Part shown: positions 26,789 through 36,203 of the stretch, piece after piece
Position numbering within the stretch: the stretch's first letter is position 1
Layout: every line of letters starts with the position of its first letter
Assembly: GCA_947484175.1 (NCBI GenBank)
Contig: CANKOI010000005.1
Location: 1 to 64,000, forward strand
DNA from: Deltaproteobacteria bacterium
GTDB lineage: Bacteria; Myxococcota_A; UBA796; SXON01
DNA: 64,000 nt
Direction of reading: 5' to 3'
Notes under the pieces: generated by a model
What the model saw: the letters and a program-made list of their open reading frames with translations, nothing else
What the model was told of the DNA's origin: nothing
The model's database searches: none
Made by a program: the position numbers and the translations under genes

Positions 26789-26805
26789 GTCTACACATCG
26801 TAGAC
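26789..26805. promoter_or_regulatory. Inverted repeat GTCTAC-ACATC-GTAGAC in the divergent ATPase/A2M intergenic region
   Basis: Perfect 6-bp arms, 5-nt spacer. Confidence 0.35.
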
Positions 26806-26898
26806 GACCCCGCTCCCGATTATCGCAGAAGCCATCGGAAAGGCGCCTTCCCGCTGGCCCGCCGCTTGCTACTCTCCCGATCGAGCCCGAGAGTCCCC

Positions 26899-29800
26899 AT
26901 GCGTTCGACTGTTCCTGCCGCCCTGATCGCGGCGCTTGTCCTCGGCGCGCTGGCGTTGCCCGCCTGCACCTGCAACGAGGCCTTGGAGCCACAGGAGTCG
27001 TTCTCCGAGGCGGTTCCCGAAGTCGTGAGCGCCTACACCTCGGGCCTCGTGAGCCGCAAGTCGCCGATCACGGTGCAGCTTGCGCAGGCCAGCACGGCGT
27101 TCAGCGCCGTCGGGGCGCCCGCAGAGGGCATCTTCACCGTGAGCCCGCAGGTGGAGGGAGCGGCGGTGTGGACGAGCAGCACCGAGCTCACGTTCACCCC
27201 CGGCGCCGACCTGAAGCCGGGCGAAACCTACAACGTCGGCGTGAACCTGCCCGTGGCGCTCCCCGGTGTGGCCAAAGCCCATCCCTTCTCGTTTCGCTTC
27301 ACCGTCGTCCAGCCCGACTTCTCCGGCGAGCTGCTGGGGCTCGCGGCCGAGGGAGATGCGGGAAAGCAGACCTTCTCCGGACGCCTCGATCTGGCCGATG
27401 TGGCCGACCCCGGCGACGTGGAAAAGCTGTTGACCGCCGCGCACAACGCAGACGCCCTCAGCGTGGACTGGAGCCACGACGAAGACGGCCGCGCCCACCG
27501 CTACACCGTCCGCGGAATCCAGCGCGTGGCCGACGACAGCACGCTCACCCTCTCGTTCGATGGCGCTTCGCTCGGCGTGCCGCGAACGGAAGTCGAAGAA
27601 GTGACGGTCCCGGGGCTCAACAAGTTCCTGGTGAACTCTGTCCGCGCGGAGACGGTGGGGGAGCGCCACATCGAGCTTCGTTTCAGCGACCCGCTGTTGG
27701 AGAAGCAGGACCTGCGCGGGCTCATTCAGGTGGAGGGACACACCGACTTGCAGCTCGCCCGCGAAGGGAGCGTGGTGCGCGTGTACGCCACAGGGGGTTG
27801 GCGGGACAGCGAAACGGTGATCGTGAGCGGGGTCAAAAACACCGGCGGCTTCGTGCTGAAGGCCGAGCACCGCACGGTGGTGAGCTTCGCGCCGCTCCAG
27901 CCGAGCGTCCGATTCGTGGGCGACGGCGTGATCCTCCCGACCACCGCCAACCTCACCATCCCGGTTGAGGCCACCAACGTGCGCGCCATCGAGGTGGAGG
28001 CCACGCGGGTGTACGCCGCAAACGTGCCGCAGTTCCTCCAAGTCAGCACGCTCGCGGAGAGCACCGAGATGCGGCGCGTGGGCAAGGTGGTGTGGAAATC
28101 ACGGGTGGAGCTGCCGAGCGGGGCGGACAGCTACAACCGGGTGCAGCGCGTGGGGCTCGACCTCGCGCCGCTGGTGCGCGACAACCCAGGCGGTCTCTAC
28201 CGAATCGCCGTGAAGTTCACCCGCGCCGACATCCTGCTCGACTGTCCCGCGCAGAACTGGGACGACAAGGAATTGGCCGAGGGGCGGTGGGACGAACAAG
28301 TGTCCGCGCCGAGCTTCTGGGATTATTTCGAGGGCGAGGACGGCGAGGACGGCGAGGATGGCTGGTCGGCGTGGCAGCACCGCGACGACCCGTGCCGCCG
28401 GGCGTTTTACGTCCCGTCCTACGACCACGACCTGACGGTGTCGCGCAACGTGGTGGTTTCCGACTTGGGGCTCGTGGCCAAGCAGGGCGCGGACGACGTT
28501 TTGCGCGTGGTGGCCACGAACCTCGTGCGTGCCACCCCCACCGCGGGCGCCTCGCTCGACGTGCTCGACTACCAGCTCCAATCGCTGGCGAAGGGCACCA
28601 CCGATCAGGACGGCCTCGCCACCGTGCGGCTGCCGGCCGGCTCCGCGCCCTTCGCGATCGTCGCCACCTCGGGCGCCGACCGCGGCTGGCTGCGGCTGGC
28701 CCGGTCGGCCGCGCTCGCCACCGCCCACTTCGACGTGAGCGGCGCCGAAGTGGTGGAGGGCCTCGAAGGCTTCCTGTACGGCGAACGGGGCATCTGGCGC
28801 CCCGGCGACGACATCTTCCTCACCTTCGTGCTGCGCGACACCGCCAACACCCTCCCGGCGGGCCACCCCGCCGAGTTTGAGCTGGTGAATCCGCGCGGGC
28901 AGGTGGTGGACCGCCGCACCGTGACCGACCCGGTCGACGGGTTCTACCGCCTCACCACCCGCACCGCTGCCGACGCACCGACGGGCGCGTACACGGCTCG
29001 GGTGCGGGTCGGCGGCGCCCACTTCGAGAAATCGCTCCGCGTGGAAACGGTGGTGCCCAATCGCCTCAAGATCGAGCTCGACAACGCGGACATGGTGAAG
29101 AGCGCCGAGCTGGCGCTGCACAGCACGCTGAAGTCCCGCTGGCTGCACGGGGCGCCGGCGCCCGGATTCGCCGCGGACGTGGAGCTGCGTCTCGCCCCCA
29201 AAACGACCACCTTCCCCAAGTACGGGGAGTACGTTTTCGACAACCCGTTGGCCCAGTTCAGCTACGAAGCGGCGAAGGTGTGGGAGGGCGAGCTCGACGA
29301 GTCGGGCGTGGCCGTGGTGAACGCCGAAATCCCCGCCCCCGAAGGAGCCCCCGGCCTCTTGGCCGGCACCCTCCGAACACGGGTCTTCGAGCCCAGCGGC
29401 GCCTTCAGCGTAGACGAGAGCGAGCTGACGGTCTCCCCCCACCCCCGCTACGTGGGCCTGAAGTTGCCCAAGGGCGACGCCGCTCGCGGCATGCTGCTCA
29501 CCGACATTCAGCAGCCCGCCACCCTCGTGCTGGTCGACGAAGCCGGCAAGCCGGTGCCCGAGGGCAAACTCGACGTCACGCTCTACAAACTCGACTGGCG
29601 CTGGTGGTGGGAGAAGAGCCCCGAGAACCTCGCGGAGTACGCCGAGGGCGCACATTTGCGTCCGCTGATGAACGGCACGGTGGACGTAAAGGACGGGAAA
29701 GCGACCTGGAACTTCGAGGTGAAATACCCCGACTGGGGCCGCTACCTGGTGTTGGCCAAGGACGCCCAGGGCGGCCACGCCGCCGGCCGCATCGTGTACA

Positions 29801-32445
29801 TCGATTGGCCCGGTTGGGCGGGGCGCGCCGGGGCCGATCAGCCCGGTGGCGCCAGCGTTCTCTCGGTGAGCGCGGACAAGCCGAAGGCCGAAGTGGGCGA
29901 GTCCGTGACGCTCTCCTTCCCGATGGCGGCGAAGGCCCGCGCGCTGGTCAGCCTCGAGTCGGGCACCCACGTGCTGAAGATGGCCTGGGTGGAACCCACC
30001 GCGGGCAGCGCGACCAGCACCTACACCTTCCCGGTCACCGGCGAGATGGCGCCCGGTGTGTACGCCAACGTGACCGTGCTCCAGCCTTGGTCGGACCGCG
30101 GCAACGACGCGCCGATCCGCATGTACGGGATCACCCCCATCGAGGTGATGGACAAGGCCACCCGGCTGGAGCCGAAGGCCACAATGGCTTCGGTGTTTGA
30201 GCCCGAATCCACCGCGCTCGTGAGTGTGTCGGAGGCCCAGGGCCGCCCGATGACGTACACCCTCGCGGTGGTGGACGAAGGCCTGCTGGGCCTCACCCGC
30301 TTCAAGACGCCCAACGCCTGGAGCACCTTCTACAGCCGCAAAGCCCTCGGCGTGCGCACCTGGGACCTGTTCGAGCTCGTGGCCGGTGCCTACGGCGGCG
30401 CCCTCGACGGCCTCGTGGCGATCGGCGGCGACGGTTCCGGCGGAGACGGACAGCCCCCGCAGGCCCAACGCTTCAAGCCGATGGTGCACTACGCCGGCCC
30501 CTTCCAACTCGCGGCGGGTGCGAGCGCCAAGCACGAGGTGCCTATCCCGCAGTACGTCGGCGAAGTGCGCGTGATGGTGGTGGCGGGCGCCGGTCAGGCC
30601 TATGGCGCCTTCGACCACGCGGTGCCCGTCAAAAAGCCGCTCATGGTGCTCGCGAGCCTGCCCCGCCAGCTCGGCGTGGAGGAGGACGTAGACCTGCCCG
30701 TGTCGGTGTTCGCGCTCGACCCCAAGCTCAAGGAGGTCACGCTCACCGTCGCCACCGAGGGCCCAGTGACGGTGGTGGGCGACAAGAAGCGCACGCTGAA
30801 GTTCACCACGATCGGCGACAAGCTCGGGGTGTTCAAGTTGCACGTCGGCGCGACCGCGGGCGTGGCCAAGGTTCGAGTGACGGCGACCGGAGCGGGCGAG
30901 AAGGCCGTGCAGGAGGTGGAGATCGACGTGCGCCACCCCGGACGGCCCGAGTCGAGGGCCGTGGCGCAGGTCCTGAAGCCAGGAGGGAGCTGGAACGTTT
31001 CGCTCGAGCTCCCCGGCGTTCCCGGCACGAACGACGCGGTTCTGGAGCTCAGCGCGATGCCGCCGCTCGACCTCGGCAGGCGGCTGCCCGAGCTGCTGCG
31101 CTACCCGCACGGCTGCATCGAACAGACGACCAGCGCCGTCTTCCCCCAGCTCTACCTCACCAAGCTGGAAACCCTCTCGGGCCCGGAAACCCGCAAGGTG
31201 GAGACGAACGTGCGCGCCGGCCTCACACGGCTGCGCTCCTTTCAGAACGGCGATGGCGGCTTCGGCTACTGGCCCGGCACGCCCAGCGATGGGTGGGGAA
31301 CTACGTACGCCGGCCACTTCCTGCTCGAAGCGGAGCGGGCCGGCCACCCCGCTCCCGCCGGCGTGAAGTCTGCGTGGGTGAAGTACCAGCAGCAGCGTGC
31401 GCAGCGGTGGGTGAAGGAGGGGGAGGACTCCGACCTCGACCAGGCCTACCGACTGTACACGCTGGCTCTCGCCAGCAAGGCCGACGTGGCGGCGATGAAC
31501 CGCCTCAAAGAAACCCGGCTCGGCACCGCCGCCCGCTGGCGCCTCGCCGCCGCCTACGCGCTCGCCGGGCAGGAAAAGACCGGCAAGGCGCTCCTCAAGG
31601 GCGCCGAAACCAAGGTGGACCGCCCCCGCGGCCTCTCCGGCACCTACGGCTCCACCCTCCGCGACGAGGCGATGGTGCTCGAAGCGGCCACCCTCCTCGG
31701 CGAGAGCGCGCGCGCCAGCAAGCTCGCCGAAACGGTGTCGGCCGGCCTCACCGCGGAGACATGGCTGAGCACGCAGGAGACGGCCTACTCCCTCGTGGCG
31801 CTGGCCCGCTTCGCTACCAGCGGGCAGGCAGGCGTCCTCTCGGGCGCGTCGTGGAAGCTCGACAAGGGAGCCAGCGTCAAGGTGGACGCGACGACCGCGT
31901 TGGTACGGATTCCGCTCCCCGTGGGGCAGGCCGGTCGGCCCGCGCTCACCGTGCAGAACGGCGGCAAGGGGGTGCTGTACGCCCGCGCCGTGACCACCGG
32001 CACTCCGGCCCTCGGGAAGGAGACCGCGGCGGCGTCGGGCCTCGCGCTCTCGGTGAGTTGGCTCTCGCCCACCGGGGAGTCCGTCGGGGTGACCCAACTG
32101 GAGCACGGCACCGATCTGGTGGCCCATGTCACGGTCAAAAACACCACCGACCGGAGGCTCCCCGAGCTCGCGCTGAGCGAGCTGTTCCCCACCGGCTGGC
32201 AAATCAACGGCGTGTCCCCAGGCGCGGGCCCCGGCTACGACTACCGCGACGTTCGGGACGACCGGGTGTACACCTACTTCGACCTCGACGCGGGCGCTTC
32301 GGTGGAGTTCGACGTACCCGTGAACGCCACCTACGCCGGCCGTTACTACCTTCCCGCGGTGGTGGTGGAGGCGATGTACGACGCGAGCCTCGTGGCCCGC
32401 GAGCCTGGGCAGTGGGTGACGGTCTTGGCGCAGCCGGAGGGCTGA
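26899..32445 (+). CDS. Bacterial alpha-2-macroglobulin family lipoprotein with thioester motif
   Basis: MRSTVPAALIAALVLGALALPA|CTC lipobox; A2M domains; thioester YPHGCIEQTTS. Confidence 0.93.
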   Translation: MRSTVPAALIAALVLGALALPACTCNEALEPQESFSEAVPEVVSAYTSGLVSRKSPITVQLAQASTAFSAVGAPAEGIFTVSPQVEGAAVWTSSTELTFTPGADLKPGETYNVGVNLPVALPGVAKAHPFSFRFTVVQPDFSGELLGLAAEGDAGKQTFSGRLDLADVADPGDVEKLLTAAHNADALSVDWSHDEDGRAHRYTVRGIQRVADDSTLTLSFDGASLGVPRTEVEEVTVPGLNKFLVNSVRAETVGERHIELRFSDPLLEKQDLRGLIQVEGHTDLQLAREGSVVRVYATGGWRDSETVIVSGVKNTGGFVLKAEHRTVVSFAPLQPSVRFVGDGVILPTTANLTIPVEATNVRAIEVEATRVYAANVPQFLQVSTLAESTEMRRVGKVVWKSRVELPSGADSYNRVQRVGLDLAPLVRDNPGGLYRIAVKFTRADILLDCPAQNWDDKELAEGRWDEQVSAPSFWDYFEGEDGEDGEDGWSAWQHRDDPCRRAFYVPSYDHDLTVSRNVVVSDLGLVAKQGADDVLRVVATNLVRATPTAGASLDVLDYQLQSLAKGTTDQDGLATVRLPAGSAPFAIVATSGADRGWLRLARSAALATAHFDVSGAEVVEGLEGFLYGERGIWRPGDDIFLTFVLRDTANTLPAGHPAEFELVNPRGQVVDRRTVTDPVDGFYRLTTRTAADAPTGAYTARVRVGGAHFEKSLRVETVVPNRLKIELDNADMVKSAELALHSTLKSRWLHGAPAPGFAADVELRLAPKTTTFPKYGEYVFDNPLAQFSYEAAKVWEGELDESGVAVVNAEIPAPEGAPGLLAGTLRTRVFEPSGAFSVDESELTVSPHPRYVGLKLPKGDAARGMLLTDIQQPATLVLVDEAGKPVPEGKLDVTLYKLDWRWWWEKSPENLAEYAEGAHLRPLMNGTVDVKDGKATWNFEVKYPDWGRYLVLAKDAQGGHAAGRIVYIDWPGWAGRAGADQPGGASVLSVSADKPKAEVGESVTLSFPMAAKARALVSLESGTHVLKMAWVEPTAGSATSTYTFPVTGEMAPGVYANVTVLQPWSDRGNDAPIRMYGITPIEVMDKATRLEPKATMASVFEPESTALVSVSEAQGRPMTYTLAVVDEGLLGLTRFKTPNAWSTFYSRKALGVRTWDLFELVAGAYGGALDGLVAIGGDGSGGDGQPPQAQRFKPMVHYAGPFQLAAGASAKHEVPIPQYVGEVRVMVVAGAGQAYGAFDHAVPVKKPLMVLASLPRQLGVEEDVDLPVSVFALDPKLKEVTLTVATEGPVTVVGDKKRTLKFTTIGDKLGVFKLHVGATAGVAKVRVTATGAGEKAVQEVEIDVRHPGRPESRAVAQVLKPGGSWNVSLELPGVPGTNDAVLELSAMPPLDLGRRLPELLRYPHGCIEQTTSAVFPQLYLTKLETLSGPETRKVETNVRAGLTRLRSFQNGDGGFGYWPGTPSDGWGTTYAGHFLLEAERAGHPAPAGVKSAWVKYQQQRAQRWVKEGEDSDLDQAYRLYTLALASKADVAAMNRLKETRLGTAARWRLAAAYALAGQEKTGKALLKGAETKVDRPRGLSGTYGSTLRDEAMVLEAATLLGESARASKLAETVSAGLTAETWLSTQETAYSLVALARFATSGQAGVLSGASWKLDKGASVKVDATTALVRIPLPVGQAGRPALTVQNGGKGVLYARAVTTGTPALGKETAAASGLALSVSWLSPTGESVGVTQLEHGTDLVAHVTVKNTTDRRLPELALSELFPTGWQINGVSPGAGPGYDYRDVRDDRVYTYFDLDAGASVEFDVPVNATYAGRYYLPAVVVEAMYDASLVAREPGQWVTVLAQPEG

Positions 32446-34787
32446 TGTCGCCGCGATGGAAGCGGGCGCGGCGGGTGGCGGGCGTCGCTGCGCTGCTCGT
32501 CGTCCTGTTTCTACTCGTCCCCGTGCCTCGGGTAGACACCCCCCGCTCGCGCCTGCTGCTCGACGGCGCCGGCAACCTCGCGGGGGCCACCGTCGCCTCC
32601 GACGAGCAGTGGCGATTTCCCGGCACCGGCCGCGTTCCCGACAAGTACGCCCGCGCCGTCGTCGCCTACGAGGACCGCCGCTTCTGGATGCACCCGGGAG
32701 TAGACCCGCTCGCCGTCGCACGGGCGGTGAAGCTGAACGTGGCCGGTGGCAGCGTGGTGAGCGGCGCCAGCACCCTGTCGATGCAGGTGGTGCGCATCGC
32801 GCGCGGCAACCCTCCGCGAACGCTCTCCGAAAAAATCCTCGAGGCCGGGCTGGCGTTGCGACTGGAGGCGGCAGACTCCAAACTGGAGATTTTAGCGGCC
32901 TACGCGGAGAACGCCCCGTTCGGCGGCAACACCGTGGGCATCGAGGCCGCCGCGTGGCGCTATTTCGGCCACTCGCCCGACCAGCTCAGCTGGGCGGAGG
33001 CGGCCACCCTCGCCGTCCTCCCCAACAGCCCCGCGCTCATCCACCCCGGCCGAAACCGCGAGGCGCTCCGGCACAAAAGAAACGCACTCCTCGACCGCTT
33101 GGCCGCCGCCGGCGACCTCGACCCCATCGACCTCGAAGCGGCCCGGCTGGAGCCCGTGCCCGAGACGCTCACCCCCATTCCGCAGGACGCACCGCACCTC
33201 TTGGCCAAGTCGCACGGGGAGCGGCTCTCCACCACGCTCGATGCCGGGCTTCAGGCCCGCGTGCGGGCCGTGGTGGAGCAGCACGCCCGAGTACACGCCG
33301 CACAGGGCATTCAGCACGCTGCTGCCCTGATCGTAGAGCTGGAGTCCGGCCGGGTGCTGGCCTACGTCGGGAACGTGACGCCGAGCGCCACCCCGGGGAG
33401 CCACGTGGATGTGGTGAACCAACCGCGGAGCACCGGCAGCCTCCTAAAACCGCTGTTGTACGCTTCCGCGCTCGGCGAGGGCACCGTTCTCCCCCGGCAG
33501 CTGCTCCCCGATGTGCCGGCGCGCCTCGGCGGCTGGAGCCCCGAGAACTTCGACCACAACTGGACAGGCGCGATCACGGCCGCCACGGCTCTCGCACGCA
33601 GCCGCAACGTTCCGGCGGTGTGGATGTTGCGCGACTACGGCACCGAGCGCTTCACCGCCCAGCTCCGCCGCATGGGCATGACCACGCTGTTCCGCACCGC
33701 CGATCAGTACGGCCTGAGCCTCGTGATCGGGGGCGCCGAGGGCAGCCTCTGGGAGCTGACTGGCCTGTACCGCGACCTCGCCCTGACCGTGGCGCACCCC
33801 GACGGCCACCTCCCCTCCGCGATGCACTGGCGGTCGGACGGGGAGACGCCGGAGCGCGCCGCAGTCCTCGATCCCGGCGCCGCGTGGCTCACGCTGCAGG
33901 CCCTCGACGAAGTGGCGCGGCCGGGGGTGGAGAGCCAGTGGCGGTCCTTTCGAGGCGCAGACTCGGTGTCGTGGAAGACCGGCACCAGCCAGGGCTTCCG
34001 AGACGCCTGGGCGATCGGCGTGACCCCGAGCCACGCCATCGGCGTGTGGGTGGGCAACGCAGACGGCGAAGGACGTGCCGGCCTCACGGGCTACGAGGCC
34101 GCCGCCCCCGTGCTGTTCGACCTCTTCGGCCTGGTGGGCAGCACCGCGGGCTTTCGCGCCCCGATGGAGCACCTCGCGCCCGTGAAGGTGTGCGCCCACA
34201 GCGGGCTCCTCGCCTCCCCCGACTGCGCCGACACCACCCTGATCGAGGCCCCCCGCGCCTCGGAGCGCGGCCCCGGCTGCGACCGCTGCCAGCTCGTGCA
34301 CTGCACCAACGGCTGTACCGAGCGCGTGAACGCGAGCTGTGTCGGACTCGACCAGATCGAGACTCGTTCGTGGTTCGTCCTGCCGCCGGGACAGGAGGCC
34401 TGGTACGCGCGCCAGCACCCGGAGTACCGCCGCCTCCCTCCCCTTCGAGCCGGGTGTACCGAGGAGAACGACGGCACCAACCCGATGGCGATCCTCTCCC
34501 CCGCGCCGGGCAGCGCGCTGTTTGTGCCGGTGGAGGTGAGCGGCGAGCTGGGGCGCGTGCTCTTCGAGGCCAGCCATCGAGACCGGAACGCACGGGTATA
34601 TTGGCACCTCGACACCGACTTCCTCGGCATCACCACCTCGCCCCACCAGATGGCCCTCGCCCCGAGCCCCGGAAAGCACACGCTCACGCTTGTGGACGAG
34701 CAGGGGCGGCGTGTGGAACGGGGGTTCAGCGTGATGGCAGCAGAACCGCGGCCTACCCCCCCCGCAACAGCCGAGCCGCCGCGTTGA
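32445..34787 (+). CDS. pbpC: Penicillin-binding protein 1C
   Basis: Transglycosylase VVAYEDRRFWMHPGVDP...; transpeptidase RSTGSLLKPLLYASAL, KTGTSQGFRDAW; TGATG overlap with A2M. Confidence 0.93.
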   Translation: MSPRWKRARRVAGVAALLVVLFLLVPVPRVDTPRSRLLLDGAGNLAGATVASDEQWRFPGTGRVPDKYARAVVAYEDRRFWMHPGVDPLAVARAVKLNVAGGSVVSGASTLSMQVVRIARGNPPRTLSEKILEAGLALRLEAADSKLEILAAYAENAPFGGNTVGIEAAAWRYFGHSPDQLSWAEAATLAVLPNSPALIHPGRNREALRHKRNALLDRLAAAGDLDPIDLEAARLEPVPETLTPIPQDAPHLLAKSHGERLSTTLDAGLQARVRAVVEQHARVHAAQGIQHAAALIVELESGRVLAYVGNVTPSATPGSHVDVVNQPRSTGSLLKPLLYASALGEGTVLPRQLLPDVPARLGGWSPENFDHNWTGAITAATALARSRNVPAVWMLRDYGTERFTAQLRRMGMTTLFRTADQYGLSLVIGGAEGSLWELTGLYRDLALTVAHPDGHLPSAMHWRSDGETPERAAVLDPGAAWLTLQALDEVARPGVESQWRSFRGADSVSWKTGTSQGFRDAWAIGVTPSHAIGVWVGNADGEGRAGLTGYEAAAPVLFDLFGLVGSTAGFRAPMEHLAPVKVCAHSGLLASPDCADTTLIEAPRASERGPGCDRCQLVHCTNGCTERVNASCVGLDQIETRSWFVLPPGQEAWYARQHPEYRRLPPLRAGCTEENDGTNPMAILSPAPGSALFVPVEVSGELGRVLFEASHRDRNARVYWHLDTDFLGITTSPHQMALAPSPGKHTLTLVDEQGRRVERGFSVMAAEPRPTPPATAEPPR

Positions 34788-35751
34788 CCTCCGCCAACCG
34801 CCGGTTGCGCACCACCGCCTCCTCCGGCGTGCGCGCGAGATCGGGGTGCCACCGCTGCACCAAGGCATGCCACGCGGCGCGCACGGCGTCCGCGTCGGCG
34901 TCCTCGGCTACGCCGAGCGTGGCGCGCGCCTCGCGCTGCGCGTCGGCGAGGCCCGGCGGCGGCCGGGCCGGCGAGGCGCCCAGCGCGTCGGCGAGGGCCT
35001 CGATGTAGGCGACGCTCTCGGGGGCCGTCCAGGCCTCCGCCGCGCCGCGCCACAGCCACTCGAGGAGCCCGGCCCGGCCCTCGTCGTCGAGGTGGGGGTC
35101 GAGGCGCGCGGCCACGCGCCCGGGCGCGAGGCGCTCGGGCGCCGCCGCGCGCAGCTCGCGGAGCCAGGCGCGGAGCCAGAGGCGGCCGTCGTCGTCGAGG
35201 GCGAGGCCCTCCGCGAAGCTCTCCCGGATGAAGCGCACGGCGTCGGGCGAGAGCTCGCCCGACGCCCGCGCGGCCGCGACGAGCGCCATCACCGCACGGG
35301 CTGGCCCGCTCCCGCCGAGCCGACGCACCGCATTGGGCGTGCGCACCCGAAACGTGGCTTCGTCTTCCTGACCGGGCCCCGCTCGCAGCCGCACCTGCAC
35401 CGACACCGTCTGCGCTTCCGGCAGGTCGGCGTAGGGCAGGAACACCCGCGGCAGCGCCACCGTCTCGGGGTCGGTATCGGGCGACACCGTGGCGCGATGC
35501 CGCAGTTCGCCGCAGGTGAAGGTGACGCGGACCTCGGCATCGGCGAGTCCGCGGGCGGTAAACACCGGCGTGACGAGCATCCCCGGGCCGGCCTCGCGGA
35601 AGGCGTGCTGGTGCCAATCGAGACGGTGCAGCTCCAGAGCGCGCCTGCCGTCCCCCAAAACATGGCCCACCGTGGCGCCGATCCCCGCCCCCAGCGGACC
35701 CCCCAGCATGCCGCCGATCAGCCCACCAACGAGCTTACCCGACCAAGCCAT
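34753..35751 (-). CDS. DjlA-like protein: glycine-zipper, TerB-like region, C-terminal DnaJ domain
   Basis: GKLVGGLIGGMLGGPLGAGIGATVGH; C-terminal ARATLGVAEDADADAVRAAWHALVQRWHPD. Confidence 0.75.
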   Translation of the reverse strand: MAWSGKLVGGLIGGMLGGPLGAGIGATVGHVLGDGRRALELHRLDWHQHAFREAGPGMLVTPVFTARGLADAEVRVTFTCGELRHRATVSPDTDPETVALPRVFLPYADLPEAQTVSVQVRLRAGPGQEDEATFRVRTPNAVRRLGGSGPARAVMALVAAARASGELSPDAVRFIRESFAEGLALDDDGRLWLRAWLRELRAAAPERLAPGRVAARLDPHLDDEGRAGLLEWLWRGAAEAWTAPESVAYIEALADALGASPARPPPGLADAQREARATLGVAEDADADAVRAAWHALVQRWHPDLARTPEEAVVRNRRLAEVNAAARLLRGG

Positions 35752-36190
35752 CCCACTCGGCGCTCCCGTTCGGGGTCTCCCACACCCGCACGCGCACCAC
35801 TCGCACTCCCGTGTCGGCGAGGAGGCGCTGCGCGTGGCCGGCCAGTTCCGCGGCCACGTTCTCGGCCGTGGGAGGGACCGCCATCCAATACACGGGGCGG
35901 CCGTGGCCGGCATTGCTCTGGGCGATGACCGCAACGGCGGGGTCGGGGTCGCCTTCCTGGAGGATCGCGGTGTGGTCCCAGTGGGTGTCGATCCAGGCGC
36001 CCACACGCTCCTTGACCACCCCGAAGTCGATCACGCGCCCGCGATCGTCGAGAGCGTCGGCGTGGCAGGTGATCTCGGCGGCGTAGCGGTGGCCGTGGAA
36101 GGCCGCGCACTTGGATTCGTGGCGAGGGATGCGATGCATCGCGTCCCATTCGAGGCGGCGGGTACAGGTGAGCACGGTCGCCGGTATCAC
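35735..36190 (-). CDS. queD: 6-pyruvoyl-tetrahydropterin synthase / QueD-like
   Basis: CTRRLEWDAMHRIPRHESKCAAFHGHRYAAEITC..., DFGVVKERV, WDHTAILQEGDP, PTAENVAAEL. Confidence 0.88.
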   Translation of the reverse strand: MIPATVLTCTRRLEWDAMHRIPRHESKCAAFHGHRYAAEITCHADALDDRGRVIDFGVVKERVGAWIDTHWDHTAILQEGDPDPAVAVIAQSNAGHGRPVYWMAVPPTAENVAAELAGHAQRLLADTGVRVVRVRVWETPNGSAEWDGLVG

Positions 36191-36203
36191 GGGAGGACGC
36201 GCG

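Noticed and set aside
28099-32721. 1540-aa minus-strand ORF antisense to the A2M gene
   Set aside because: Composition rich in H/R/G with no recognisable domains; mirror ORF of a high-GC gene.
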